NCBI RefSeq assembly: GCF_000430685.1
Contig: NZ_AUMM01000024.1
Location: 1 to 61,796, forward strand
Direction: 5' to 3'
Origin: Tuberibacillus calidus DSM 17572
Lineage (GTDB): Bacteria; Bacillota; Bacilli; Bacillales; Sporolactobacillaceae
Length of the DNA stretch: 61,796 nt
Shown: one piece after another, positions 26,436 through 36,068 of the stretch
How positions within the stretch are numbered: position 1 is the stretch's first letter
How the letters are laid out: each line of letters begins with the position of its first letter
Translations under genes and position numbers: made by a program
Notes under the pieces: generated by a model
Told to the model about the DNA's origin: nothing
Databases searched by the model: none
Seen by the model: only the letters and a program-made list of their open reading frames with translations

Positions 26436-27044
26436 CTATTTAGCCGCTTCGTAGCGTTTATTGACTTCGTCCCAATTGATCACATTAAAGAACGCTTCAA
26501 TGTATTCTGGACGACGGTTTTGGTATTTCAAATAATAAGCATGTTCCCAAACATCCAGGCCGAGAATCGGTGTTTTGCCTTCCATGTAAGGCGAATCTTG
26601 GTTCGGCGTGCTTGTAACTTCGAGTTCGCCGTTATTGACGACGAGCCACGCCCAGCCGGAACCAAAGCGGTTAGCCGCAGCATCAGAAAATGCCTTCTTG
26701 AAGTTTTCAAAGCTGCCGAATTTGGCATTGATCGCTTCGGCAATAGCGCCAGTCGGTTCACCGCCACCATTCGGGCTTAAAATTTGCCAGAAGAGGCTAT
26801 GGTTGGCATGTCCACCACCATTGTTGCGAACAGCTGTGCGAATGTTTTCCGGCACGCTGTTAATGTCTTTAAGGAGATCTTCGATTGACTTACTGGCCAA
26901 ATCAGCATGGCCTTCCAGCGCAGCATTGACTTTGGAAACATATGTCCCGTGGTGTTTGTCGTGATGTATCCGCATCGTTTGTTCATCGATGTGCGGCTCA
27001 AGCGCGTTATAAGCATAAGGTAAATCAGGAAGCTGATAACCCAT
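26436..27044 (-). CDS. sodA: Superoxide dismutase (Mn/Fe)
   Basis: Dismutates superoxide to oxygen and peroxide in the cytosol. The protein has 202 residues. Metal ligands are seen in [13 protein letters not shown] (His near 27), NHSLFW (His near 82) and [11 protein letters not shown] (Asp and His near 164-168). The pattern fits the manganese enzyme of Bacilli. ATG 27044 follows AAGGAGGAG. The longer frame has no ribosome site. Confidence 0.97.
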   Translation of the reverse strand: MGYQLPDLPYAYNALEPHIDEQTMRIHHDKHHGTYVSKVNAALEGHADLASKSIEDLLKDINSVPENIRTAVRNNGGGHANHSLFWQILSPNGGGEPTGAIAEAINAKFGSFENFKKAFSDAAANRFGSGWAWLVVNNGELEVTSTPNQDSPYMEGKTPILGLDVWEHAYYLKYQNRRPEYIEAFFNVINWDEVNKRYEAAK

Positions 27045-27167
27045 GTAAATCTCCTCCTTAATATGTAGAATGGGTTCGCAGAGTTTTTCTGCTTTTTCCA
27101 CTATTTACATTATCAAATTTAAGGCGACCCTTCAATAAATATGCCCGCTCAAAAGTTTTTCTAAAAC

Positions 27168-27192
27168 AAAAAAATGCCCTTTACGGACATTT
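27168..27192 (-). terminator. Terminator of the tRNA operon
   Basis: AAATGTCC and GGGCATTT arms and a T-run on the minus strand, 18 bases behind the fMet tRNA. Confidence 0.75.
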
Positions 27193-27209
27193 GCGATAAA
27201 ATCATTATT

Positions 27210-27270
<61 letters not shown>

Positions 27271-27284
<14 letters not shown>

Positions 27285-27557
27285 ATGTTAAATAGAAAGC
27301 TTATTCACTTGCAACTAGTGTGCCACTGTCCCTTCCTCTTCTAGCTTTTTCAGAGAGGCTGATGCGTCGGGACAACTCGCAGCGGATTCAACGATGTTTA
27401 TCCTCGTTGCTCCACCCCGCGACGATATATAGAAAGCATATTCACTTGCAACTAGTGTGCCACTGTCCCTTCCTCTCCCAGCCCATTCAGAGTAGCCTGA
27501 TGCGTCGGGACAACTCGCAGCGGATTCAACGAAGTTTATGATCGCTCTCCCCCCGCG
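27271..27557. repeat. Tandem 137-base repeat carrying tRNA-fMet 5' pieces
   Basis: The 5' end of the fMet gene together with its upstream 120 bases is repeated: unit 1 is 27271-27407, unit 2 is 27408-27543, and a short third start (CTCTCCCCCCGCGATG) follows to 27557. Each unit begins with TGCTCCACCCCGCGA or a close variant. The units share long blocks such as TTCACTTGCAACTAGTGTGC and GACAACTCGCAGCGGATTCA with scattered differences. No complete second tRNA is present. Confidence 0.88.
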
Positions 27558-27620
27558 ATGATATGTGCTTTACAAATAATAACATAACCTGGCTGCTGAT
27601 GCAAGTCCCAGGTGCGATAG

Positions 27621-27697
27621 TGGTGGACCCTGTAGGACTCGAACCTACGACCGGACGGTTATGAGCCGTCTGCTCTAACCAGCTGAGCTAAGGGTCC
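27621..27697 (-). tRNA. tRNA-Ile2 (CAU, lysidine type)
   Basis: 77 bases, starting GGACCCTTAGCTCAG with anticodon CAT and encoded CCA. The sequence matches the minor isoleucine tRNA of B. subtilis, whose C34 is changed to lysidine by TilS, rather than an elongator Met tRNA. Confidence 0.9.
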
Positions 27698-27698
27698 A

Positions 27699-27776
27699 TG
27701 GGGCGGTTGATGGGTTTCGAACCCACGAATGCCGGAACCACAATCCGGTGCGTTAGACCACTTCGCCACAACCGCC
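27699..27776 (-). tRNA. tRNA-His (GUG)
   Basis: Anticodon GTG in GGATTGTGGTTCC. An extra G at -1 pairs with the discriminator C, as in all histidine tRNAs. CCA is encoded. Only one base separates it from tRNA-Ile2. Confidence 0.95.
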
Positions 27777-27839
27777 ATGAAAGTTTCCGAAAAAAGTAAA
27801 AGAGAGGTCTAAATCGACAACCTCAATATTTGTAATATA

Positions 27840-27916
27840 TGGTAGCGGTGGAGGGGATCGAACCCCCGACCTCACGGGTATGAACCGTACGCTCTAGCCA
27901 GCTGAGCTACACCGCC
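27840..27916 (-). tRNA. tRNA-Met (CAU), elongator
   Basis: 77 bases, starting GGCGGTGTAGCTCAG, anticodon CAT in CGGTTCATACCCG, encoded CCA. First gene of the four-tRNA unit. Confidence 0.95.
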
Positions 27917-27948
27917 ATGTTTGCTTTCAAATCGTAACGACAGGATAT

Positions 27949-27977
27949 ATAATAACATGTCTTTAAAAATGTGTCAA
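27949..27977 (-). promoter_or_regulatory. Sigma-A promoter of the tRNA operon
   Basis: On the minus strand a perfect TTGACA (27977-27972) and TATTAT (27954-27949) are 17 bases apart, about 33 bases before the first tRNA. Confidence 0.88.
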
Positions 27978-28145
27978 CACATTTTTTAAACTTTTTTCGA
28001 CCGAATAACTTGGCCGATGTTTAATATATCACGCGCCAAGACATATTTCAATAGCTTTTTTAGATATTTTTGTTCTAAAAATGGAAGAGACACATATATA
28101 TAGATGATGAAACATGACACCTTCTTTTAGAAAAGGGTGAACGCC

Positions 28146-28457
28146 ATGAAGAAAATGTTCATCATCGCCATTTTTGCCGTTGTCGGTTGGACAAGTTATT
28201 ACGATATGACGAAAGGGACGTTAGCTTTTCTCGGTAGTAATGAAACAAAGGCCAGTGAACCCGCCATTCCCTTTCAAACCGTTCACGTCCAACCTGGTGA
28301 CACTGTGCTGTCATTATACGAGAAACTTAACCCATCTTCGACGTACGACATTGATCAAGTTTTGCGCGACTTTAAAAAATTAAATCATGGCGTTGACCCA
28401 AACCATATACAAATTGGTAAAACCTATCGCATACCGTTGGACGAAAGCCATCCGTAA
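28146..28457 (+). CDS. yqfZ: LysM-like exported protein YqfZ
   Basis: 103 residues: an N-terminal helix (about 4-20), then a LysM-like domain (about 45-100) with VHVQPGDTVLSLYEKLN and IQIGKTYRIP. It is probably exported or membrane-anchored and binds the wall. ATG 28146 follows AGGGTGA. The GTG at 28137 overlaps that site. It lies upstream of ispG, as yqfZ does in B. subtilis. Confidence 0.8.
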   Translation: MKKMFIIAIFAVVGWTSYYDMTKGTLAFLGSNETKASEPAIPFQTVHVQPGDTVLSLYEKLNPSSTYDIDQVLRDFKKLNHGVDPNHIQIGKTYRIPLDESHP

Positions 28458-28487
28458 CTTGGCCATCACATCCGTAACTTGGCCATC
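28448..28487 (+). repeat. 20-base tandem duplication at the yqfZ stop codon
   Basis: TCCGTAACTTGGCCATCA occurs twice in a row in a 20-base unit, and a third partial start (TCCGA) follows. The first copy contains the yqfZ stop codon TAA. Confidence 0.85.
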
Positions 28488-28523
28488 AAATCCGATTGGT
28501 TGCTTTCCGTCAAAATAAATGTC

Positions 28524-28553
28524 TTGCCCATTGTCTCCGCTTACTGGTACAAT
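28524..28553 (+). promoter_or_regulatory. Candidate sigma-A promoter of ispG
   Basis: TTGCCC and TACAAT with an 18-base spacer, about 70 bases before the ispG start. Confidence 0.5.
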
Positions 28554-28623
28554 GAGGAATGGTAAACGTATCTTGCCTTGACAATCATGCATTGTCTGGT
28601 TGAGAAAAAGGAGCGAATGGGGA

Positions 28624-29724
28624 ATGAATCAAATCACCCATCGAACAAAAACCCGCCAAGTCAAAGTTGGCGATTTAACCATTGGCGGGTCAAATAACCT
28701 GATCATACAGAGCATGACGACAACAAAAACGCACGATGTGGAAGCGACCGTGGCAGAAATCCTTCGGTTAGAAGAAGCCGGTTGCCAAATGGTGCGCGTT
28801 GCTTGCCCGGACATGCGGGCCGCAGAAGCCATTCCTGAAATTAAAAAGCGGATTCACATCCCTCTCGTTGCGGACATTCATTTTAACTATAAATTGGCAC
28901 TAAAAGCCATTGAAGGCGGCATCGATAAAATTCGCATCAACCCAGGTAATATCGGTGGACGCGAAAAAGTCGAAGCCGTTGTGAAAGCCGCTAAAGAAAG
29001 AGGCGTGCCGATTCGCATCGGTGTCAATGCCGGATCATTGGAAAAACATATCCTTGAAAAATATGGCTATCCGACAGCTGACGGCATGGTCGAAAGCGCC
29101 CTCCATCATATTAAAATTTTGGAAGATCTCGACTTCCATGATATCATCGTGTCCTTAAAGGCCTCCGATGTCCATTTGGCCATCGAAGCTTATGAAAAAG
29201 CAGCAGCCGCTTTTGATTATCCGCTTCACCTTGGCATCACGGAATCGGGCACGAAATTTTCCGGTACGGTAAAAAGTGCTGCGGGACTTGGCGTTCTTTT
29301 GCATAAGGGCATCGGCAACACACTGCGAATTTCTTTATCGACAGACCCTGTTGAGGAAGTTAAAGTAGCCCGCGAACTTTTGAAGACTTTCGGGTTATTA
29401 TCAGATGCCGCCACGTTAATTTCATGCCCAACATGTGGCCGCATCCAATTTAATTTATTTGGCGTCATTGATGAGATCGAAGCCTATTTACAAACCGTCA
29501 AGGCCCCGATTAAAGTGTCCGTCCTCGGGTGTGCGGTTAACGGGCCCGGTGAAGCGCGCGAAGCCGATATCGGCATCGCCGGTGGGAAAGGCGAAGGCCT
29601 TCTCTTTAAACATGGGAAAGTCATTCGTAAAGTTCCCGAAGACCAACTCGTCGCCGAACTGAAAAAAGAAGTCGATATTCTCGCGAAAGAATACGCAGAA
29701 AAGAAAGCAGCGGAAAAATTATAA
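28624..29724 (+). CDS. ispG: 4-hydroxy-3-methylbut-2-enyl diphosphate synthase (flavodoxin)
   Basis: Iron-sulfur enzyme of the MEP isoprenoid route; makes HMBPP from methylerythritol cyclodiphosphate. The protein has 366 residues. A TIM-barrel half starts with IQSMTTTKT, and the C-terminal half holds the cluster ligands SCPTCGR and [13 protein letters not shown] 28624 follows AAGGAGCG. The longer frame to 28600 lacks a site. ispH, the next enzyme, lies 5 kb further on. Confidence 0.97.
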   Translation: MNQITHRTKTRQVKVGDLTIGGSNNLIIQSMTTTKTHDVEATVAEILRLEEAGCQMVRVACPDMRAAEAIPEIKKRIHIPLVADIHFNYKLALKAIEGGIDKIRINPGNIGGREKVEAVVKAAKERGVPIRIGVNAGSLEKHILEKYGYPTADGMVESALHHIKILEDLDFHDIIVSLKASDVHLAIEAYEKAAAAFDYPLHLGITESGTKFSGTVKSAAGLGVLLHKGIGNTLRISLSTDPVEEVKVARELLKTFGLLSDAATLISCPTCGRIQFNLFGVIDEIEAYLQTVKAPIKVSVLGCAVNGPGEAREADIGIAGGKGEGLLFKHGKVIRKVPEDQLVAELKKEVDILAKEYAEKKAAEKL

Positions 29725-29732
29725 AAGAACCT

Positions 29733-29766
29733 GGCTCCACCATTGCCTAAAAAGCTTGGCGGAGCC
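29733..29766. repeat. Hairpin repeat, copy C (opposite orientation)
   Basis: GGCTCCACC and GGCGGAGCC outer arms with an inner GCCTAAAAAGC stem. It is the reverse complement of the orientation seen in copies D and E, lies 8 bases behind ispG, and is followed by TTCGTTTTTG, so it probably serves as terminator. Confidence 0.8.
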
Positions 29767-29784
29767 TTCGTTTTTGACCAATAT

Positions 29785-29814
29785 AAAAACGCGCTCAGGA
29801 TGGGGCGTGTTTTA
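29785..29814. terminator. Terminator of the nitroreductase gene
   Basis: AAAACGCGC and GGCGTGTTTT arms with A- and T-runs on both sides. It touches the stop codon of the minus-strand gene. Confidence 0.75.
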
Positions 29815-30402
29815 TTTTTCGGCATGCTCTACCCATTTGGCAACAGAATCAAGCGGGCGTTTTTTCGGCGGATGTTTCACGTAACCTTCTTGCGGATAAC
29901 CGAGGTAAACAAACCCTAAGACGAACCCCTCTCCGGTCATGCCAAATGTTTCTTTCATAATCGGATGATAGGCGGGGTTGCCCGATCGCCACATCGCCCC
30001 CAAACCGAGCGCATGGGAAGCAAGCAGCATATTTTGGACGGCACAGGCTGCTGCTGCCACTTCCTCAACAAAAATGACATTTTTCTGGTCTGAAGGATGC
30101 ACTTTAACAACAATGACGACTGGTGCCCGACGTGCCTTAGCCAATCCTTGTTCATACGCCTTCTTTTTATCCTCATTGGATGCATCTGGATCCAACGCTT
30201 CCTGGTTGATTCGTCCATAAGCTTGTCCGAGTTTATTACGTCCGTCACCGATGAGCACCTCAAAAGAATACGGTTCCGTCAAGTAATGGTTCGGTGCCCA
30301 TAAAGATGCTTCCAGCACTTTATGAATCAATGCCTTATCCGGCACCTTTTCTTGCACTTTGGATACAGAACGTCGAGTATGTATGGCTTCTAATACATCC
30401 AT
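29812..30402 (-). CDS. Nitroreductase family protein
   Basis: FMN-dependent oxidoreductase of 196 residues. HTRRSVSKVQ at residues 8-17 is the phosphate-binding arginine motif, and FVLGFVYLGYPQE near 160 is the C-terminal flavin region. It would reduce nitro-aromatics or quinones with NAD(P)H; the physiological substrate is unknown. ATG 30402 follows AGAAGGGG. It lies between ispG and yqfX and is absent from that spot in B. subtilis as far as I recall. Confidence 0.88.
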   Translation of the reverse strand: MDVLEAIHTRRSVSKVQEKVPDKALIHKVLEASLWAPNHYLTEPYSFEVLIGDGRNKLGQAYGRINQEALDPDASNEDKKKAYEQGLAKARRAPVVIVVKVHPSDQKNVIFVEEVAAAACAVQNMLLASHALGLGAMWRSGNPAYHPIMKETFGMTGEGFVLGFVYLGYPQEGYVKHPPKKRPLDSVAKWVEHAEK

Positions 30403-30489
30403 ATCCCCTTCTCCTCTCGCCATAGACCTCCATTCCATTATCCGACCGAAACGGAGGAAAATCAATGAATTAGCCAAAGACAAATGAAA

Positions 30490-30518
30490 GAGGCTGACGT
30501 TTATCAATGTCAACCTCC
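30490..30518 (-). terminator. Terminator of yqfX
   Basis: GAGGCTGAC and GTCAACCTC arms around a short loop, with CTTTC on the minus strand. It belongs to the GGTTGAC terminator type. Confidence 0.75.
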
Positions 30519-30527
30519 TTCAATAAA

Positions 30528-30941
30528 CTAGAAAAAAGGGGCGGTAAATAAGCGGATGACGATTGCGAAAATCCCAATGCCAATCGCCCAACCACCGAGC
30601 GCGCGGGCTCCTTGTCTGCGAGCGATGATACCGATAATGATTCCGGCGGCTCCCATAATCACTGGTAAAAAGAATAGTCCGACAATCGATAGCACGAGTG
30701 CCAACCAACCAATGCCTGTCCCGGAGTCCACAACATCGTCATCTTCATCTCTGACATTTCCAAGAGCGCGCCGATCTAAAACAGCCTCTTCTGCAACTTC
30801 TTCATCATAATGATCTTCATCATCTAGGCTGTTGTTTCTGTATGTTTCGCGGATGCCTAAATGGCCATCAAAGGCATGGTCGTCCACTTTTTCATTTATC
30901 GCCCCGTTTTCTTTATATTGAGGATGATCCTTATCCGCCAA
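30528..30941 (-). CDS. yqfX: YqfX-like membrane protein
   Basis: 137 residues. An acidic, disordered N-terminal half (Asp/Glu-rich about 30-70) is followed by two glycine-rich membrane helices (about 77-107 and 113-135), a DUF4190-like layout. Its position beside ispG matches B. subtilis yqfX. Function unknown. Confidence 0.82.
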   Translation of the reverse strand: MADKDHPQYKENGAINEKVDDHAFDGHLGIRETYRNNSLDDEDHYDEEVAEEAVLDRRALGNVRDEDDDVVDSGTGIGWLALVLSIVGLFFLPVIMGAAGIIIGIIARRQGARALGGWAIGIGIFAIVIRLFTAPFF

Positions 30942-31022
30942 TGGCGATCCCTCGCTTTCATTTATAGGATCGTTTATATTTTGGCGTAAGTTCTCCTCAA
31001 ATATAGATGAAATTGTTGGTAT

Positions 31023-32069
31023 TCAGTTATAGGGCAAGTGAAAACAAATCGTCGTGCCCTTACCTTTTTCACTTTGAATCGTCATCTTCCCTCCATGTTC
31101 GGAAATAATCTTTTGCGATAATGGCAAACCCACTCCCGTTCCATTTTCTTTTGTTGTAAAAAAGGGCTTGCCAATTTGTCGAAGCACCGCTTCGTCCATT
31201 CCAGAACCATTATCTTGTATCACCACTGTATATTGTGATCCGTCATCACGGCCTTCCATCGAAAAAAATTTTTCCTTCTGGTCCTCAGAAATGGCTTCAA
31301 CCGCATTTCGGAACAGATTTAGCACAACTTGAATCATCATGGATTTATCAATCAATACATAACGAGCGGTTTTTGTTATTTGCAAACGAAGGTCAATATT
31401 ACGAAGCAGACATTCCGATTGAATGATTTCTGCGACGGTTGTAAAAAAGCCGCCTGGCTCACACCGTTCTTTGTTTTCTTTTTTTCTTGACAATGACAAA
31501 AAATCATCTATGATGCGGTTCATTCTGTTCAACTCAGAGAGGATCGTACCGTAATATTTGTCAATATTTCCAGTCATTCTTGACAATTGAATAAAACCGC
31601 GAATAATCGATAGCGGATTCCGCAGTTCATGGGCAAAACCGGCGGCCAAATGCGAGACGGTTTCCATTTGTTTTTTTGTTTTGAGCAAACGTTCATATTC
31701 GCTGGCAGCTTCGCGTTCATCAAACATGTAAATCACTTCATCAGTCCGCGCATCATAGAGCCCGAAAACCCTGTATAAGCGATCTCCGTAGACATGATAG
31801 CGCCGCACCGTTTGCCCTGAAGCCCGAAGATCCGGTGCCATTTCTTGGGCTTTTTTAACAAAAAATTCGCTCTCGCCTTGTTGTGAAAGCCGTTTTTCCA
31901 TTGCCAGCAACACACCGTTTTTATAGACGACTTTGTTTTTGCCATCTAGAATGATCAAACCAACCTCTAATATATCCAGTATATTTCCGATCAAACTCTG
32001 GCAAAAAAAGAGATTTCGATCCGTTACCGACATAGGCGATTTAATGATCCCACCTCCCAATTTCGTCAT
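31023..32069 (-). CDS. Sensor histidine kinase without membrane segment
   Basis: 348 residues. A PAS-like domain (about 30-120) is followed by the HisKA box FAHELRNPLS with phosphoacceptor His near 153, and an HATPase domain with NLFRNAVEA (N box, about 245), DNGSGM (G1) and GTGVGLPLS (G2). It resembles the orphan sporulation kinases of Bacilli, and no response regulator is adjacent, so a link to Spo0F is inference. The start is uncertain. ATG 32069 has no ribosome site. GGAGG lies 7 bases before an ATT codon (32045) and 18 before ATG 32033. Confidence 0.85.
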   Translation of the reverse strand: MTKLGGGIIKSPMSVTDRNLFFCQSLIGNILDILEVGLIILDGKNKVVYKNGVLLAMEKRLSQQGESEFFVKKAQEMAPDLRASGQTVRRYHVYGDRLYRVFGLYDARTDEVIYMFDEREAASEYERLLKTKKQMETVSHLAAGFAHELRNPLSIIRGFIQLSRMTGNIDKYYGTILSELNRMNRIIDDFLSLSRKKENKERCEPGGFFTTVAEIIQSECLLRNIDLRLQITKTARYVLIDKSMMIQVVLNLFRNAVEAISEDQKEKFFSMEGRDDGSQYTVVIQDNGSGMDEAVLRQIGKPFFTTKENGTGVGLPLSQKIISEHGGKMTIQSEKGKGTTICFHLPYN

Positions 32070-32307
32070 ACCGCACCATTATTCCCCAAATGCACCTACT
32101 GATTTTATTATATCGAATCTTTTTTCATAATAATATAATATTTCCATCATATTTATTGACAAAAATCGTAAACTTTGTCGCTATACTTAAAAAATATGAC
32201 GAGACTTGCGTTTTATGACGATAAACGGCAATTTTTTTACGCGCCGATTCACGAAAAACCCATCGGCACATACCTTACAAGTGATGCTGGTTAAAGGGGG
32301 CTATTCA

Positions 32308-32580
32308 TTGAATGCGTTGATCAAACATTTAGTGAACCAAAAAATTAACGGTTTAACCTCCGAAGAACTCATGAAATTTGGGAAAAAATATGGCTTTAAA
32401 ATAAGCCGGAAAGATGCCGAAACCATCATAAACCTCCTTCATGCCCGAGGTGGATTTGATGTCTTTCAGGAAAAGGAAAGAAGAGCGCTATTAAAGGAGA
32501 TCGCTCAAAAAACAAACGCTGGCCTGTCGCAATCCATGGAAGGCTTATTCCAGAGGCTCATAAAATGGATGGGTAATTAA
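32308..32580 (+). CDS. yqfT: DUF2624 family protein YqfT
   Basis: 90 residues, mostly helical, with NQKINGLTSEELMKFGKKYGF and KDAETIINLLH, the conserved part of DUF2624. TTG 32308 lies 7 bases behind AAAGGGGG. The frame extends 34 codons further but that part has no family likeness. It is next to nfo, as yqfT is in B. subtilis. Function unknown. Confidence 0.8.
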   Translation: MNALIKHLVNQKINGLTSEELMKFGKKYGFKISRKDAETIINLLHARGGFDVFQEKERRALLKEIAQKTNAGLSQSMEGLFQRLIKWMGN

Positions 32581-32610
32581 ATGTGAAGATTTGACTTTGA
32601 TGGGGGCACC

Positions 32611-32648
32611 ATTTTCAGGGGCTATAGGTAAAAAGCGCTGAAAATGCT
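32611..32648 (+). terminator. Candidate hairpin behind yqfT
   Basis: CATTTTCAG and CTGAAAATG form a perfect nine-base stem across a 20-base loop. There is no T-run, so terminator function is unsure. The rest of 32581-32780 shows nothing I can name. Confidence 0.4.
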
Positions 32649-32777
32649 TAGCCAATTAAGACTTAGCAAAAACCGCTTCTATTATTGTATGGAAAACAGT
32701 TATTTCTGTCTTTTCAGTTTTTCTCCGATTTTGCTTTGTAAACATGCCTTCGCGCCATAAAATAATTCAATTAAAAA

Positions 32778-32803
32778 TAAAAAAGCCGGTTTTTTAACCG
32801 GCC
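32778..32803 (-). terminator. Terminator of nfo
   Basis: GGCCGGTT and AACCGGC arms followed by six T on the minus strand. The nfo stop codon TAA lies in the hairpin loop and arm. Confidence 0.88.
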
Positions 32804-33687
32804 ATAATGTCTTCTTTAAGGTGTTCGTTAAACCGCCCTTCCCTTAACATGGCAATTTCAAACTTATAGGGGGGCTTTTTGTCATTTTTATCTTCACCGA
32901 CAAATGGTGTTTCCAAAATTTTTGGAAGCCCTTCGAATTGCGGGTGGCGGACAATGGCGTTTAACGCTTCAAAGCCAATATACCCGTATCCAATGTTTTC
33001 ATGACGGTCCTTGCGGGCACCGCACGGATTTTTGCTATCGTTAACGTGAACGACTTTAATGCGATCTAAACCGACGATGCGGTCAAATTCTTCCAAGACA
33101 TCATCAAAACGATTGACGATGTCATATCCGGCATCATGCGTGTGACAGGTGTCAAAGCAAACGGAAAGTTTCTCATTATGTGTCACGCCTGATATGATTT
33201 CAGCCAAGTGTTCAAAACGATACCCGCATTCGGAACCTTTCCCCGCCATCGTCTCAAGCGCGATTTGCACTTGGTCATCTCGAGTCAGAACCTCGTTTAA
33301 CCCTTCGATGATTTTAGCAAGACCCGCTTCAACGCCTTCACCGACATGAGCACCGGGATGAAGCACGATTTGCTTGGCTCCGAGGGCCTGTGTCCGGTCG
33401 ATTTCTTTTCTTAAAAATTCAACGCCTATCCGGAATGTGGCCGGTTTTACGGGATTACCGATATTGATAATATACGGAGCGTGGACAACAATTTCCTCAA
33501 TGCCGTTTTCCTTTGCATGTTTTAAACCCGCTTCAATGTTCAGTTCTTCAATCGGTTTACGGCGGGTGTTTTGCGGGGCACCCGTATAGATCATAAATGT
33601 ATTTGCACCATAAGATACCGCTTCTTTACTCGCACCAAGCAGCATCTCCTTGCCGCTCATCGAAACATGAGAGCCGATTTTTAACAC
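32794..33687 (-). CDS. nfo: Endonuclease IV (AP endonuclease)
   Basis: Cuts DNA 5' of abasic sites in base excision repair. The protein has 297 residues. A TIM-barrel with zinc ligands is seen in [46 protein letters not shown] and [23 protein letters not shown] 33687 lies 7 bases behind GGAGGG and gives [12 protein letters not shown]. The ATG at 33693 is too close to the site. Confidence 0.95.
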   Translation of the reverse strand: MLKIGSHVSMSGKEMLLGASKEAVSYGANTFMIYTGAPQNTRRKPIEELNIEAGLKHAKENGIEEIVVHAPYIINIGNPVKPATFRIGVEFLRKEIDRTQALGAKQIVLHPGAHVGEGVEAGLAKIIEGLNEVLTRDDQVQIALETMAGKGSECGYRFEHLAEIISGVTHNEKLSVCFDTCHTHDAGYDIVNRFDDVLEEFDRIVGLDRIKVVHVNDSKNPCGARKDRHENIGYGYIGFEALNAIVRHPQFEGLPKILETPFVGEDKNDKKPPYKFEIAMLREGRFNEHLKEDIMAG

Positions 33688-33997
33688 GTCCATTCCCTCC
33701 TTCCTATTCATTTTAGCATTTTTCTCGCGGTTTTTCGTCATATTTGGTCATCGGATGAGCCGATGCTTTCCCATTTGCCTTCTTCATCGAAGCGAATACC
33801 GGACGAACACCGTCATGACAATGGTGGTGATTATTCTGACTCTAGGCGTTTGCCGAGACGAACATTTCAAAACATCCAAAAGATGAGCCGAAAGCCCATA
33901 TTTACAGGCATAACGGGTGTTTACCATAGGTACACTGCTTCTTTCACACGCATACGATAACAATAGCCATTCGGACCGAAAAAAAGGAGGATCACTA
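33688..33997. other. 310-base gene-free stretch between nfo and yqfQ
   Basis: Divergent upstream regions. A small stem CATCGG/CCGATG lies at 33754-33770. A long frame on the minus strand here is the shadow of yqfQ. I see no convincing promoter, repeat or RNA. Confidence 0.6.
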
Positions 33998-34765
33998 ATG
34001 TTTCCATTGAGACAGGCAACACCTGGGATGAACCCCGGCGCCGGGCTTTTCGGTGCGGGCTCTCCAGCAGGCGGATTTCCCCCGATGAGCGGACCTGGTT
34101 TGTTTGGGCCTGGGATGGCCTCACCGTTTGGCACAAGTGGTTTGGGAACAAGAGGTGCCGGGGGACTTAGCCGACTGCTTGGTGGATTATTTAATAGCGG
34201 TTCAGGGGCACAAACAGGCGGTATGCCATTTGGCGGCATGGCACCGGGCTTCGGCACCCCCGGATTTGGCGGGTTAGCGACGGGTGGCGCAGGTGGATTG
34301 GCGAATCCAGGTTTAACCGGTACAGGTTCAAGCGGAGGTCTGCTCGGTATTTTTCAAAATCTGCAAAAAATGGTCGGTGTCGCTCAACAAGTGATGCCCG
34401 TTATTCAACAAATCAGTCCTATGATTAAAAATTTGCCAGGATTGATTAATATGGCTCGGACAATGATGGAACTGAGGAAATCTGGTGATCAATCGGCGGC
34501 AACCGATGATTCATCCAATGAAAACACGGGAACAAAAGCGGAAGAACGCGCATCAAGAGTGGAAATCGAGGAATTTTCTAAAGGCGAGGAAAAAGAGGAT
34601 ACACCGAAAACAAGAGGCCCTAGCCGCTCTCACAAACAAAAAAGGCGGCCGATTCCTACGCAATCGCAGACGACAGCACGATCGACAGTGCGATTATCAC
34701 CCAACTCATCCATGGGCTACCAACCCGTCCCCAAAATAACTTCGCAGCCGACACTCTATGTCTGA
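33998..34765 (+). CDS. yqfQ: YqfQ-like spore-associated protein
   Basis: 255 residues. The first half (about 1-120) is a Gly/Pro/Phe/Met-rich low-complexity region, followed by a hydrophobic helix patch (GLLGIFQNLQKMVGVAQQVMPVIQQISPMIKNLPG in two parts, about 122-160) and a charged Ser/Lys tail. This is the YqfQ/VrrA layout. YqfQ is a spore-envelope protein in B. subtilis. ATG 33998 follows AAGGAGG. Divergent from nfo. Confidence 0.82.
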   Translation: MFPLRQATPGMNPGAGLFGAGSPAGGFPPMSGPGLFGPGMASPFGTSGLGTRGAGGLSRLLGGLFNSGSGAQTGGMPFGGMAPGFGTPGFGGLATGGAGGLANPGLTGTGSSGGLLGIFQNLQKMVGVAQQVMPVIQQISPMIKNLPGLINMARTMMELRKSGDQSAATDDSSNENTGTKAEERASRVEIEEFSKGEEKEDTPKTRGPSRSHKQKRRPIPTQSQTTARSTVRLSPNSSMGYQPVPKITSQPTLYV

Positions 34766-34933
34766 CTGTTTGTCACCAGCCTGCATGAAATTTCTTTGAA
34801 TCTGATGTCTCCGCATGTTGGAGGTCTTAAAATTAACAAATGGGGCGCCTTTTTGTTGGCGTCCCATTGAACATTGTTGCTATATAGTATGGGTTGGTTA
34901 TCTGCTTAAAGACCAATTTGTCCCTATTCTTTG

Positions 34934-35902
34934 TCAAGCCTTTGCCGGTGTGTTTTCATTTTTGACAACCACTTTCGGCAAGATCGATTTCTTGTTTTCT
35001 CTTGACGGCTTGACCCATGTTGCTGGGTCATTCGGATCGAATTGGTCAATAAAAAGGATGACTTCTTTTGTTAATTGCGTGGGCGTTGAGGCACCTGAGG
35101 TCACAGCCACTTTTTTCACGCCATTTAACAGCCAATTAATATCCAATTCGGATATGTCGGCAATCCGGTGGGCTGGTGTGCCCGCAATTTCTTCCGAGAC
35201 TTGGGCGAGCCGATTGGAGTTATTGCTGCGCGGGTCACCGACGACAATGGTTAAATCGGCATCTTTGGCCTGTTCAGCGACCGCCTCCTGCCTGGTTTGC
35301 GTCGCATGGCAAATTTCATTGTGGATTTCCGCTTGCGGATATTTTCCTTTAATATAACGCATGATTTCCTCAACATCCCATTGCGACATCGTCGTTTGGT
35401 TGGTGATGACGATTTTTTCGTTTTTCAGTTGAAGGCTGTCTACATCTTCAAAAGTCTGAACAAGGTGCACACGCCCTGGTGCCATGCCGAGAGCGCCTTC
35501 CGGTTCGGGATGGCCTTTTTTCCCGATATAAATAATATCATAGCCTGCCTTTGTCTTCTCTTTTATTAGGTCATGCGTTTTTGTGACATCCGGGCAAGTC
35601 GCATCGATGACGGTCAGCCCTTTTTCCTCTGCCAGCTTGCGAACCTCAGGGGATACGCCATGAGCTGTGAAGATCACTGTGCCTTTATCAATCTGCTTTA
35701 ACAACTCCAGGCGGCTGTTGCCGTCAAGAGTGATAATGCCTTCCTTTTCAAAGGCTTCTGTCACATGTTGATTATGCACCAACATGCCGAGGATATATAT
35801 CGGGCGCGGCAGATTCTTGTTCATCGCTGCCTTGCGTGCAATGACCATCGCATCGACAACTCCGAAGCAATAGCCGCGCGGGGACACTTTTATAACTTCC
35901 AA
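34934..35902 (-). CDS. ispH: 4-hydroxy-3-methylbut-2-enyl diphosphate reductase
   Basis: Last enzyme of the MEP route; reduces HMBPP to IPP and DMAPP with a 4Fe-4S cluster. The protein has 322 residues. Cluster cysteines lie in RGYCFGV (near 12), DATCPDV (near 102) and EICHATQ (near 198). [11 protein letters not shown] and TSGASTPT bind the substrate. TTG 35902 has GGGAGG 8 bases upstream and aligns with the family start. A TTG two codons earlier is possible. Confidence 0.96.
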   Translation of the reverse strand: MEVIKVSPRGYCFGVVDAMVIARKAAMNKNLPRPIYILGMLVHNQHVTEAFEKEGIITLDGNSRLELLKQIDKGTVIFTAHGVSPEVRKLAEEKGLTVIDATCPDVTKTHDLIKEKTKAGYDIIYIGKKGHPEPEGALGMAPGRVHLVQTFEDVDSLQLKNEKIVITNQTTMSQWDVEEIMRYIKGKYPQAEIHNEICHATQTRQEAVAEQAKDADLTIVVGDPRSNNSNRLAQVSEEIAGTPAHRIADISELDINWLLNGVKKVAVTSGASTPTQLTKEVILFIDQFDPNDPATWVKPSRENKKSILPKVVVKNENTPAKA

Positions 35903-36068
35903 AATCAACGCCTCCCTTGGCTTCTCTTTCCATTATAAAGCCAAAAGCAAACGCTGACAACGAAAGTCCTTAATGAAAACGAGCTTCAACAAAAGTTCGG
36001 GGTCTACCCCACCTAAAGCTACATAATACTGAACGATTTTAAGAAACCCGTGGTGAAAGTCAAACCCC
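35903..36068. other. Spacer behind yqfO
   Basis: Holds the ispH upstream region and a stretch (about 35990-36030) in which the minus strand shares CCCCGAACTTTT with the mgsR-side inverted repeat at 10498-10509. No clear terminator is visible for yqfO. Confidence 0.4.

Noticed and set aside
32137-32195. TTGACA and TATACT upstream of yqfT as a promoter
   Set aside because: Spacing is about 20 bases, outside the usual range; left out as a feature.
33784-34257. Proline-rich minus-strand frame
   Set aside because: Antisense of the Gly/Pro-rich part of yqfQ; composition artefact.
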